64,000 bases of DNA from Bacteroidota bacterium (GCA_023416995.1 JAEZGI010000040.1:67410-131409); one strand, 5' to 3'; positions 18,179 through 26,169 are shown, counted from the first letter of the stretch. Notes: generated from the sequence alone by a model not told the origin. Program-made: numbers and translations.

Positions 18179-19657
18179 ATGAAAAAGCTTCTATTCATAC
18201 TGACATTACTTATTTCGACGGCGAGCTTTGGGCAGGTTTATCAAAAGATAGCCACGCCATACGAGTATAAGAACTTCCGTGTTACTGGAAATTTCGCGAT
18301 ACCTCGCAGCATGCCTTCAGTGGTTGATACATCAGTAGCAACACCAATCTATTTTGATGTTTCAGACAGTACGATCAAAGTGTATTATGGAGGTGCCTGG
18401 CTAAAGATGGGCGGCAATAACATCGTTATCATTGATACCACCGGTGGAGATACAACGTACACTCCAGGTCCGGGTAGTGGTGCCGTTGCTTCTGTGTTTG
18501 GCAGAGTAGGGCACGTTTTGCCGCAGGCTGGCGATTATAATTTTGCTGATCTCGGTAATAAGCCTGTAACAATACAAGGGTTCGGTATAACAAACGGTGT
18601 TCGTAGCGATCTTGAATACAGCAATCCAACATGGCTGACAGGCTTGCATGTAAGCAAACTCCTTGGTTTCAGCGGCCCGATGAACTCTTCGACTGTCCTT
18701 TATGGCGACTGGGTGTTTCGCAATCCAACTGCATCGGGAAGCCCGGCGCTTGTTGCTATTTCTGATGGGCAAAACAATAGTGTCGAAGGTGTTGGGACTA
18801 CTGTCACTCCTTATCGGATAAATGTTAAGCACTTCGCTGACTCAGTTTATAAGAAACCAGGAACCGACTCGATATACATGCGGCACTCCGGTGTTGATCG
18901 TTTTATGTGGGTTGACAGTGGTGGATCCAGCGGTGATAGTATTGCTGTGCCTGGCGTAAGCGGTCAAATTATATTTAACGATGGTGGTTCGCTTGGCGCA
19001 GGTCCAGCATTGTATAATAAAAGTCAAAACAAGTTAACTGCTGATACACTTGTCGCAGCCTCCTTTAGAAGCACTTCGCAAAGTCTTTCAAATACTCTCC
19101 AGGTAGCCGGAGAGCCTGAATTTGGTGAGGTGAGTTTTAATTTCCCGATCGCTACAATTAAGAATGGATTCCCAATTGATCCTAGTCTGAATTATTTTGC
19201 CTCTGCTTCATTTCAACCGAGTCCCTCATATCATCTAAGCGGTGAAGGGACACATAAAGGTTACCTGTTTTTGGGATACGTTAAACCACGAAGATCTGGA
19301 TTCCTGGCCGGTGGTTTTGCAGGCTTGGAATTCGCTTCACTGCAGAGACCTGCTGGTGTTAATATTTACAAAACTCAACTGTTTGTTGATTCAAGTGGAT
19401 TGCGCGTAGAAGCACTGAAGTTAGCGGGCGCTGACCGTCCACTTAGCGTTGATGCAAATGGTCTCCTGAAGGCTATGTCAACGCCACTTGATGCTACAGC
19501 ACAAGCGAAAATCCTCGTCTGGGAGCCGTCAACTAATAACTTAAAGAAAACTGGAGCCGTCCCTGAATTTGCTGATAATGCTGCTGCGATTACAGGCGGC
19601 TTAACACTTGGAAGTATTTACCGAACTGGTGATGTGCTTAAGATAGTGCATCCATAA
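18179..19657 (+). CDS. Tail fiber-like protein with predicted signal peptide
   Basis: 492 residues beginning 1 bp after the collar gene stop. Residues 1-19 are a textbook signal sequence (MKK, hydrophobic core, SFGQ). The body has repeat blocks often seen in Bacteroidota phage fibers: SVFGRVGHVLPQAGDYNFADLGNKPVTIQGFGI near 102-134 and GQIIFNDGGSLGAGPALYNKSQNKL near 260. The rest is Gly/Ser/Asn-rich beta structure. The fiber assignment is good; the signal peptide is unusual for a virion part. The gene ends 35 bp before a strong terminator. Confidence 0.7.
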   Translation: MKKLLFILTLLISTASFGQVYQKIATPYEYKNFRVTGNFAIPRSMPSVVDTSVATPIYFDVSDSTIKVYYGGAWLKMGGNNIVIIDTTGGDTTYTPGPGSGAVASVFGRVGHVLPQAGDYNFADLGNKPVTIQGFGITNGVRSDLEYSNPTWLTGLHVSKLLGFSGPMNSSTVLYGDWVFRNPTASGSPALVAISDGQNNSVEGVGTTVTPYRINVKHFADSVYKKPGTDSIYMRHSGVDRFMWVDSGGSSGDSIAVPGVSGQIIFNDGGSLGAGPALYNKSQNKLTADTLVAASFRSTSQSLSNTLQVAGEPEFGEVSFNFPIATIKNGFPIDPSLNYFASASFQPSPSYHLSGEGTHKGYLFLGYVKPRRSGFLAGGFAGLEFASLQRPAGVNIYKTQLFVDSSGLRVEALKLAGADRPLSVDANGLLKAMSTPLDATAQAKILVWEPSTNNLKKTGAVPEFADNAAAITGGLTLGSIYRTGDVLKIVHP

Positions 19658-19691
19658 TGATTTCCCTATGAGAAACCCAATCCTTAAACCA

Positions 19692-19724
19692 AAGAGCCGG
19701 CGCACAGTCGCTGGCTCTCTTTTA
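19692..19724 (+). terminator. Intrinsic terminator ending the tail-gene transcript
   Basis: A 10-bp stem (agagccggcg / cgctggctct, one G-U pair) with a 5-nt loop is followed by cttttt-like T residues. It lies between the last fiber gene and the lysis-type cassette. Confidence 0.8.
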
Positions 19725-19734
19725 AAACTAAGAA

Positions 19735-20028
19735 ATGTCAGAGACAAGGCAAGAGCAAAAACGTGAAGGTTGGCTTGAAAAGCATGTCCAAACCCTTTTA
19801 CTGTCTGTTGTTACTGCTCTGTTGATCGGTGGATTTACCAAGATCAGCAATATGTTCGAAATAATGGTAAAGCTGGAAGAGCGCGATAAATCGAGAACTG
19901 AGCAATTGAGTACTGTTCATGTAACAGTTACAAAACTCAATCTCGATGTGATAGATATGCGGATCCGGATTACCAAACTGGAAGAGCAGATAAAACAGTA
20001 TTACTCAAATTCAAATGAAAAACCTTAA
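19735..20028 (+). CDS. Small membrane protein with coiled coil, lysis cassette
   Basis: 97 residues. A charged N-terminus is followed by one membrane segment (about 22-40, TLLLSVVTALLIGGFTKI) and a C-terminal coiled coil (45-90). This layout is common in phage lysis cassettes (holin-accessory or Rz-like inner-membrane proteins) but no family motif is seen. It begins 10 bp after the terminator and heads a run of six closely spaced genes. Confidence 0.55.
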   Translation: MSETRQEQKREGWLEKHVQTLLLSVVTALLIGGFTKISNMFEIMVKLEERDKSRTEQLSTVHVTVTKLNLDVIDMRIRITKLEEQIKQYYSNSNEKP

Positions 20029-20039
20029 ACACTACCTAT

Positions 20040-20444
20040 ATGGATGAAATTTATTTGGAAGTCAAAACCCTGATCCTGGGTGACAAATCAATTGCGTTTT
20101 ACATCGCCGCTTTCTTTTTCTCGTGTCTTGCTATCCTGCTGTCACTGTATGTGCGCGGTAAAAGCAAGTACAAACAGAGCACTGACACACCACCTGTGTT
20201 CAGCTGGTATTTCCTGATCTGGGATAACACTAAACGCATTGTATCCGGGATGATCGTGATGTTCCTCCTGTACAGATTCGATGCAGTTGAATGGGTTGCC
20301 AAGATCGTAGGTGGCAGCATGGAAGCCGCTGTTGGTGTTGGATTCTTTGTGTCGATAGGAGTTGATCGGGCAATCCAATGGCTGCAAAGCAGATTTGATT
20401 TTCTAAACATGGACCGGGATAAGTTACCAACAAAACCACTATAA
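20040..20444 (+). CDS. Putative holin-like membrane protein
   Basis: 134 residues with an N-terminal membrane segment (about 19-38, FYIAAFFFSCLAILLSLYV), a second around 70-82 (IVSGMIVMFLLYRF) and a third amphipathic/hydrophobic one at 92-110 (GGSMEAAVGVGFFVSIG). Small size, several helices and a location beside spanin-like and endolysin genes make it a holin candidate. Its TAA overlaps the next ATG by one base. The neighbouring 21056 and 21436 proteins are equally possible holins. Confidence 0.5.
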   Translation: MDEIYLEVKTLILGDKSIAFYIAAFFFSCLAILLSLYVRGKSKYKQSTDTPPVFSWYFLIWDNTKRIVSGMIVMFLLYRFDAVEWVAKIVGGSMEAAVGVGFFVSIGVDRAIQWLQSRFDFLNMDRDKLPTKPL

Positions 20445-21049
20445 TGAAACTACTCACCGTCGCGCTCACAGCGCTTTTGTTTACAAGTTGTATCACCGAA
20501 CGTAAGGCAGTCGACTACATGCACGAACACCCGAAGGTATCATCTGCATTCTGCGCGACTGAATACCCGGTTAAAGAAGAAACATCTGTTGTTGTCAACT
20601 TCGATACTGCAGGTGCCCGAAGGGTTCAGGACAGTTTAAAAGCTTATGCGGAAAAGTGGGTGACCATTGCCCAGGAACGAAACGTTTCGATTGACCAGGT
20701 AACTGAGTTTGTTACTGATCTCATTCGTCATACGAACTACAAGGACAGTGCATGTAATGCCACCGTCAAAGCAATACAGGCGAAACTAGCGGCTGTCCCG
20801 AAGGTTGATATAAACTCCTTACGTGAAGATATCCGGGCTGAATTATCGCAGAAGATAAATCCCTGTAAAGATTCCATCGTTTATCGTACGGTGGAAAATA
20901 CAGCCAAGACTGCGAGTATGACCATCGAGCTTAAAGATGAAAAAGCCAGACACGTCAAAACATCCTGGTGGAAAGATTTCTGGATGTATATCGCAATCGC
21001 GCTCGCAGTCTTGAACATCATTCAATATCTCCTAAAATCTAAAAAATAG
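20444..21049 (+). CDS. Candidate unimolecular spanin (lipoprotein with C-terminal membrane anchor)
   Basis: 201 residues. Residues 1-16 form a lipoprotein signal with the lipobox LFTSC, so the mature protein would begin at Cys16 and be anchored in the outer membrane. A periplasmic helical region spans about 17-175. A C-terminal membrane helix (about 181-198, FWMYIAIALAVLNIIQYLL) and a KSKK tail would sit in the inner membrane. One protein tied to both membranes is the defining layout of u-spanins such as T1 gp11, which fuse the membranes in the last lysis step. Position near the endolysin agrees. Confidence 0.6.
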   Translation: MKLLTVALTALLFTSCITERKAVDYMHEHPKVSSAFCATEYPVKEETSVVVNFDTAGARRVQDSLKAYAEKWVTIAQERNVSIDQVTEFVTDLIRHTNYKDSACNATVKAIQAKLAAVPKVDINSLREDIRAELSQKINPCKDSIVYRTVENTAKTASMTIELKDEKARHVKTSWWKDFWMYIAIALAVLNIIQYLLKSKK

Positions 21050-21055
21050 AACATC

Positions 21056-21439
21056 ATGAAAAAGAAAAACGATCCAACATTATTCTTTTTGCTCGCAGGT
21101 GTAAGTTTGATACTTGCAATCGCTGCCGCAGTTTTTTTATTCTCGAAGGACAGCTATGGTCAATATACAGTGTCAGGCTGGGAAGTCCTTAAAATGCAAT
21201 CAACATCGTTTTACGTTACACTTGTCTTTTGCTGGATCATCGGTGCTGCTGCTGTATATCTTGCGTATGCGAATGCATCAGGATCCGGGATAGGGAAACG
21301 GTTGAGCGGCAATGATGGGTTTACGATTGCGCTCATTGTTCTGGCATTGCTGCTGTTCTTCCTGCCGATGGCCAGGGTATTTACTGACAAAGCCAACGGT
21401 GGAGTGACAGCGCCGGGCTATAAATCTGTTTTAAAATGA
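21056..21439 (+). CDS. Small three-helix membrane protein
   Basis: 127 residues with hydrophobic segments at about 9-27, 52-71 and 88-104 and an unhelical C-terminus. No family recognised. It is 6 bp after the spanin candidate and overlaps the next gene by 4 bp, so it belongs to the same cassette. A holin or antiholin role is possible. Confidence 0.5.
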   Translation: MKKKNDPTLFFLLAGVSLILAIAAAVFLFSKDSYGQYTVSGWEVLKMQSTSFYVTLVFCWIIGAAAVYLAYANASGSGIGKRLSGNDGFTIALIVLALLLFFLPMARVFTDKANGGVTAPGYKSVLK

Positions 21440-21837
21440 GCCTTCTATTATACTCAATTCTGCTGCTGATCGCAGCCAACCTTACCAACGTGCATGTGGA
21501 TGCGTACAAGATCCAATTTCTTAACAAGACCATAAGGCATTCAATCAACTTCGCGGTTTATGCCGGTGTTGTTGTTGTGTGTGCTCTGCTAACCGGTTAC
21601 CAGGGTGCGGGCTTGATCTGGTTTGCAATTCTTGCATTCTCATGCAGGCAGTTGTTTTTCGATATCCCTCTAAACTGGCGGCGTGGCTTGCGATGGAATT
21701 ATGTTACAACTGCTGATCCACCTGGTGCAATCATGGACCGAATAGAAATATACCTGTTTGGTCGAGATGGTAAAACGCCGGTGTACATCTATGCCGGGCT
21801 TTTCGTTGTGACCACCGTCATTCTCTTATCTATTTAA
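21436..21837 (+). CDS. Small multi-helix membrane protein
   Basis: 133 residues starting in an ATGA overlap. Hydrophobic segments are visible at about 2-18, 38-52, 58-74 and 115-132, separated by short loops; an RRGLRW basic patch follows the third. No family recognised. Together with 20040 and 21056 it makes three candidate holin-type proteins ahead of the endolysin gene, which starts 9 bp downstream. Confidence 0.5.
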   Translation: MSLLLYSILLLIAANLTNVHVDAYKIQFLNKTIRHSINFAVYAGVVVVCALLTGYQGAGLIWFAILAFSCRQLFFDIPLNWRRGLRWNYVTTADPPGAIMDRIEIYLFGRDGKTPVYIYAGLFVVTTVILLSI

Positions 21838-21846
21838 TCCAACCCT

Positions 21847-22410
21847 ATGGCAAAGTTTGAACAAGCTCACGCAATTGTTATGAAGCATGAAGGCGGTTAC
21901 GCCAATAGCGCAAATGACAAAGGTGGTGAAACTTACAAGGGCGTTGCACGCAAACGGCATCCCGGTTGGTTGGGCTGGAAGATTGTTGATGCAAATAAAT
22001 CATTGCCGGATTTCCCGCGCAATCTGGATGCGAATGAATCGCTTCAACGTCATGTGTTATCGTTCTATAAAAGCGAGTTCTGGGATATTCTCAGCCTCGA
22101 TAGTGTGAATGATCAGTCAATTGCGACTGAGCTTTATGACACCGGTGTAAACATGGGAACTGGCATTGCCGCCATCTTTCTGCAAACAGCCCTGAACGTT
22201 ACCAATCGTAATGAAAAGGATTATGCTGATCTGAAAGAAGATGGCCGGATCGGCCCTAAAACAATTGCAACGTTAAACGGTCACAAACGACCACTGGAAG
22301 TTTTGAAGGTGTTAAACATACTTCAAGGCTCCAGGTACATCGCCATTATGAAGCGGGATCCTTCGCAGGAACTTTGGTTCGGCGGATGGTTCGCCCGCGT
22401 CGCTATATAG
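21847..22410 (+). CDS. GH108-type endolysin (N-acetylmuramidase)
   Basis: 187 residues. The N-terminal KHEGGYANSANDKGGETYKGV block is the signature of glycoside hydrolase family 108, with Glu15 as the expected catalytic acid. The C-terminal part (about 100-187) contains DGRIGPKTIATLNG, typical of the peptidoglycan-binding domain found in this family. It cuts peptidoglycan at the end of infection. No signal peptide is present, so release should depend on a holin from the same cassette. Confidence 0.88.
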   Translation: MAKFEQAHAIVMKHEGGYANSANDKGGETYKGVARKRHPGWLGWKIVDANKSLPDFPRNLDANESLQRHVLSFYKSEFWDILSLDSVNDQSIATELYDTGVNMGTGIAAIFLQTALNVTNRNEKDYADLKEDGRIGPKTIATLNGHKRPLEVLKVLNILQGSRYIAIMKRDPSQELWFGGWFARVAI

Positions 22411-22446
22411 GTGTTCTGTTTTTTCATTGTGTAGTTAGTTTGGTAC

Positions 22447-22475
22447 GCCCTGGGTTTTTACCCGGGGCCTTTTAT
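22447..22475 (+). terminator. Intrinsic terminator after the endolysin gene
   Basis: A 9-bp stem (gccctgggt / acccggggc, one G-U) with a T-rich loop is followed by cttttat. It closes the lysis transcript and precedes the methylase gene. Confidence 0.75.
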
Positions 22476-22527
22476 AAAGCATTTGAGAGAGAACAAGCAA
22501 AATTCATCACTCTTAAATGTTATTAGA

Positions 22528-23310
22528 ATGAAAACCCCTTTCGCTTATTACGGTGGGAAAGCAAAGCTTGTTTCCACCCTCTTACCAATGATCCCAGCTG
22601 GCCATGTAACTTACGCAGAACCATTCACTGGCGGAGCTGCTTTATTTTTCGCAAAAGAGCCATCAGAAATTGAAGTGCTCAACGATACGAATAAAGAGCT
22701 GATCAACTTTTACCGGGTCGTTCAACAGGATTTCGTCAGCCTCGAGCGAATTATTAAGATCACACTTCACAGCCGCACCATGCACAAGGATGCATCGGTC
22801 ATTTACAACAATCCTCACATGTTTGATGAGATCAAACGAGCTTGGGCAGTATGGACTTTGGCAGTTCAATCCTTCAGCAGCATGCTGGATGGTACCTGGG
22901 GTTATGACAAAACCAAAAAGAATATAAGTACCAAGAAGATCTCCAACAAGCGAGAATCGTTTACTGAGGACTATGCCATCCGTCTGCAGAACGTACAGAT
23001 TGAGTGTGCGGATGCTTTGTATATTATCCGGAGCCGTGACACTGCAGAAACATTTTTTTATTGCGACCCGCCGTACTTTAATAGTGACTGCGGCCATTAT
23101 GGTGGTTATACAGAACAGGATTTTGAACGGCTCCTGCAGCAGCTATCTCAGATCAAAGGAAAGTTTCTTCTATCTTCATATCCATCACAGATACTTGAAA
23201 ATTACCGGACCCAGTTTTCCTGGAAACAGCAGACAAAAGAACAAGCTGTAAGTGTGAACAAGGGCTATGGCGGCCGAAAGAAAATCGAGGTAATGACCTG
23301 GAATTATTAA
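22528..23310 (+). CDS. DNA adenine methylase (Dam / D12 class)
   Basis: 260 residues from the ATG at 22528 (a TTG at 22483 would add 15 residues without a motif). KTPFAYYGGKAKLV near the start is the AdoMet-binding motif of D12-class N6-adenine methylases. FFYCDPPYF at about 188-196 is the catalytic DPPY motif, and YAEPFTGGAALFF matches the FxG-containing motif. Phages use such orphan methylases to evade restriction or to time packaging. It is the last gene of the phage run. The target cannot be read from sequence; GATC is only a guess from family members. Confidence 0.88.
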   Translation: MKTPFAYYGGKAKLVSTLLPMIPAGHVTYAEPFTGGAALFFAKEPSEIEVLNDTNKELINFYRVVQQDFVSLERIIKITLHSRTMHKDASVIYNNPHMFDEIKRAWAVWTLAVQSFSSMLDGTWGYDKTKKNISTKKISNKRESFTEDYAIRLQNVQIECADALYIIRSRDTAETFFYCDPPYFNSDCGHYGGYTEQDFERLLQQLSQIKGKFLLSSYPSQILENYRTQFSWKQQTKEQAVSVNKGYGGRKKIEVMTWNY

Positions 23311-23318
23311 AAAAAAGT

Positions 23319-23451
23319 GCCCGGACTGGTTGGGAAGTTTTGCGAAAATCACACAACCTAGAATCGTTCAAAGAACCATCCCATGTCCGGGCTTATTTTT
23401 GAGAGAACAAGCCCGGGGAATGATAATAGGTTGGGATGGTGTGATTTTCGC
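23319..23451. repeat. Interwoven inverted repeats at the phage/accessory boundary
   Basis: Several perfect arms overlap here. GCGAAAATCACAC (23342-23354) is the exact reverse complement of 23439-23451, and the pairing continues with AACCTA/TAGGTT after a 6-nt bulge, giving 19 pairs. CCGGGCTT (23387-23394) pairs with 23409-23416 inside it. GCCCGGAC (23319-23326) pairs with 23385-23392, and ACCATCCCA (23375-23383) pairs with 23432-23440, as alternatives. The 23319/23385 pair followed by TTATTTTT could serve as the methylase terminator. The rest of this 171-bp gap shows no gene. Confidence 0.7.
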
Positions 23452-23481
23452 GTTGCGAATATAAGGTTTACAAAAGCACTA

Positions 23482-24294
23482 TCAATTTTTTATCGAGGAA
23501 ATAGTGCTTCGAGGGTTAGATTTATAAATACGCAGATTTTCGATCTTATCTCTTGGAACAGGTTCTGTTATAGTGTCTTTTGGGAAATAAACGAAAATGG
23601 TACTTTGCGTCTCGCCGATCATAATCATGGTTTCATCGTCTGTAAAATATTCGTTTCCCAAATATTTGAATGAATAAAACTCGCCGGTACCCTTTCTTTG
23701 CACGGTAATGCCCCTTCTATCCCCATAGATTGAAGATATCAGTATTGATAGACAGTAAATAAACATTACTACTTGAGTGTTGTATATTCTCGCATTCGGT
23801 GTTAACCGCATGTAAAAATGGTAGCTCCCCCTCAAGAGGAGGGCCCACATGAATAAATAAGCAAGTTCCGAGTACGCAAATGGATCAAAAAGATGCAAAT
23901 AAATCATTAGGAGGAAGCCTATAATGTAAACTGTTCCGTTAAACCAGGAGGTGGAAAGCCATAATAGGCTTTTGCCGAAATGCTCCTTGCCATGGAAAAG
24001 GTTAATCAGCGAAAAAAATACTCCGCTCGCAATTATGAGAGTTCCTATCGGTATCATCGTGTAGAAAATCTCAGCGTTCGAAATGTAATTCCTGATGTCA
24101 ATAGAAAAGGTTTCGTAATAGACGAATAGAAACGCAGCACTTTGTAAGAAAACGCCCAACGTTAGTATCGAAAAGTTTTTTAAAATTGAGTCAATATTTT
24201 TTTCCAAATCCGTTAAATGTGATGATGAATGTTGTTCGCATGGGTAAAATACATAATTATGACAGAAAAAAGCGGTCCGGGTTCCAGATGACAC
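23482..24294 (-). CDS. Five-helix membrane protein of unknown function
   Basis: 270 residues from a GTG at 24294; no ATG gives the full N-terminus. Hydrophobic helices are seen at about 42-61, 75-98, 117-134, 144-160 and 170-188. A soluble C-terminal tail of about 75 residues follows (RRGITVQRKGTGEFYSFKYLG onward), predicted to be beta-rich and cytoplasmic or periplasmic. No family recognised. The gene is more AT-rich than the phage genes beside it and points the opposite way. It is probably an accessory gene; a defence effector is possible but unsupported. Confidence 0.6.
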   Translation of the reverse strand: MSSGTRTAFFCHNYVFYPCEQHSSSHLTDLEKNIDSILKNFSILTLGVFLQSAAFLFVYYETFSIDIRNYISNAEIFYTMIPIGTLIIASGVFFSLINLFHGKEHFGKSLLWLSTSWFNGTVYIIGFLLMIYLHLFDPFAYSELAYLFMWALLLRGSYHFYMRLTPNARIYNTQVVMFIYCLSILISSIYGDRRGITVQRKGTGEFYSFKYLGNEYFTDDETMIMIGETQSTIFVYFPKDTITEPVPRDKIENLRIYKSNPRSTISSIKN

Positions 24295-24308
24295 TTATAA
24301 CTTAGGTT

Positions 24309-24527
24309 ATGGAAAAGCAATATATCGACCTGCAGGGCATCGCCCATGACCTGCAGGTCAGCGAAAGCACTTACAATGGCCAGAAGTATTATCGCATAAT
24401 TCGAGACGGATCATATTTCATGGACATCACCCGCCGTGAAGATGGCAGCTGGGAAGAGTTATTTAATGGACCGAGCCAGCGCGCTGATGAGTATGGCGAG
24501 TTGTTAGCTAAGACGGAAGAGGTTTAG
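24309..24527 (+). CDS. Small hypothetical protein
   Basis: 72 residues with a Trp/Tyr/Asp-rich pattern (YRIIRDGSYFMDITRREDGSWEEL) typical of small soluble beta proteins. It starts 14 bp from the divergent membrane-protein gene and thus shares its upstream region. Function unknown. Confidence 0.5.
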   Translation: MEKQYIDLQGIAHDLQVSESTYNGQKYYRIIRDGSYFMDITRREDGSWEELFNGPSQRADEYGELLAKTEEV

Positions 24528-25140
24528 ATATTCGTTAGATGATTCCGATAAAAAAAGGTAATCGGTTAATTATCAATTCAATAAGAAAAGATGGAAAGGT
24601 TCGCTCGAGACCTCTAAAAACTTAATACCGCCTACATTCAGAGTTTTTAGGTACAAACGTAGGTGTAAATGTTTTCAATTTTAAACTAACCTCAGTTAAC
24701 GCTGGGGTTATTTTATTTAAGGCCATTGAGTAGGGGCCCAACAATGGGAACCATGGCCTGCTAATTGCCAGGAAAGCATACTCAGCCGGATTATCTTCTC
24801 GCTTTGTTAGTTAAATAGTGATATTCTTGAAGCCCCTTAAAGAGCGGAAGTTCGTTGACCGGATAGTAATCGCTGATGTTTAATATGTACACGGATGAAC
24901 ATGAAACGCTATCAAGCGAGCAAAAAAAAGTCGTATCTCAACCGTGCAGGGTCACCTCCATAGCCAGTTATTCGTTGAGTGGTCAACAAGTGAAAAGGAT
25001 ACTATTTTTGGATTACAAGTCGGATGTGGACTTGATAGAGATAAATATGCTTTTGCTATGGTAAACAGTTTCCTAAGAAGCTAATCATCGGATCAGGGTT
25101 AGTTCTAGATAATGGGAGATTGCCTGTGGCTGAGGTGATT
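24528..25140. other. Gene-poor stretch with a terminator and ORF remnants
   Basis: 613 bp without a convincing intact gene. It holds a plus-strand terminator (24688-24718), an inverted pair AGGCCAT/ATGGCCT (24720-24726 and 24754-24760) and a short reading frame at 24876-25084 that becomes longer and more protein-like if a -1 slip is allowed at an A8 tract (24922-24929). A 28-codon ORF at 24539-24625 is too short to judge. Confidence 0.5.
24688..24718 (+). terminator. Probable intrinsic terminator
   Basis: An 8-bp stem (aacctcag / ctggggtt, one G-U) with a 6-nt loop is followed by attttattt. It lies about 160 bp after the small hypothetical gene at 24309. Confidence 0.6.
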
Positions 25141-26169
25141 TCATAATTGTGGGGGTGAATAGAATTGCTCAACATCGTCAATTAAATGATAAACTGGATT
25201 CTGATCGCTACCCATAACAGAAGACATTCGGTCTTTGATATTTGCTGTTTCTTTCGACTGTATATATACATGTTCCAGTTGCGTCATGCTATTAATCAAT
25301 GTTCTGTCTACTGACCTGTTAAAAAAGGGAAATGAATATCCAATTATAACAAGTACGTTCGTCTCTTTGATGCCATTCATTGCTAGGTTCACAATACTAT
25401 GATCTTCCGCTTGATTCTCCCATGCAAATGATATGCTGGGAAAATATTTTTTTGGTTGAAGATAGTTGAGGTGATACCAAAATAAGATGTTGCTCATAGT
25501 GCTCAAGTCTAATTCACTGCTAAACGTTGTGGAAGAATATAAAGAATGATGCCTTTCAAATTCTGTTTGTTTGTAAAAGCCATTCACGCCATTTAGCTTA
25601 TATATTGTAAAGACATCGGAGTGGCGTTTATCATAATCGTACTTATTTATTACGTTTAGGAAGTGCTTGCTGTGGTCATAATTTTTATTTGGCACGTAAT
25701 CCATGTGAGCGATTTCAAACTGGCTATCATAGTTCCAACTTAGGATTCTAATATTTTTCGGAAATTCCACATATGATTGATTCAACAAGGATGCAAAAAA
25801 TACGTCATATCTCGGGTCGGGTTTTTGATTTAATTGCTCTATTTCTAAAAAAATAGAAAGTAATACCTTTAATCGTATTAAATCTTGATCCTGGTTTGTG
25901 ATGTACAGTTTTTTGGCTGCGGTGTCAATGCTTGCGTGATCTTCGCAGATTTTCAGTAACCATTGAAAATCATTAATTAAAAATTTCTGAATTTGAGCTT
26001 TAGTGTGCGTGATATTCACGTTTTTCCCTAGCCATAGACTCGAATCCATTTGAAGCTTTTTATCTCCAATCTTTTCAATAAACACCTTCAATTGATGTTT
26101 AATGTTGCAGACAAGGGGAAGTCTTAAACAACTAGCTCCAGCACCAAAGAGATAGGTAATATTTTTCAT
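25141..26169 (-). CDS. SIR2-like protein, candidate anti-phage NADase with altered active site
   Basis: 342 residues from the ATG at 26169 (a TTG 9 bp upstream is less likely). The N-terminus reads YLFGAGAS (GAGAS at 9-13), the nucleotide-binding loop of SIR2-like proteins. WNYD (145-148) matches the conserved Asn-Tyr-Asp motif, and IIGYSFPFFNRSVD (275-288) matches the GYS motif near the C-terminus. Proteins of this family in systems such as Thoeris (ThsA) and DSR degrade NAD on infection. The usual catalytic His in KLHG is Asn here (KLNG, 191-194). No second effector or sensor domain is recognisable. It is AT-rich and lies beside another defence-like gene. Confidence 0.75.
   Translation of the reverse strand: MKNITYLFGAGASCLRLPLVCNIKHQLKVFIEKIGDKKLQMDSSLWLGKNVNITHTKAQIQKFLINDFQWLLKICEDHASIDTAAKKLYITNQDQDLIRLKVLLSIFLEIEQLNQKPDPRYDVFFASLLNQSYVEFPKNIRILSWNYDSQFEIAHMDYVPNKNYDHSKHFLNVINKYDYDKRHSDVFTIYKLNGVNGFYKQTEFERHHSLYSSTTFSSELDLSTMSNILFWYHLNYLQPKKYFPSISFAWENQAEDHSIVNLAMNGIKETNVLVIIGYSFPFFNRSVDRTLINSMTQLEHVYIQSKETANIKDRMSSVMGSDQNPVYHLIDDVEQFYSPPQL

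Noticed and set aside
16000..20000. A diversity-generating retroelement near the tail fiber genes
   Set aside because: No reverse transcriptase gene and no template/variable repeat pair were seen in the window.
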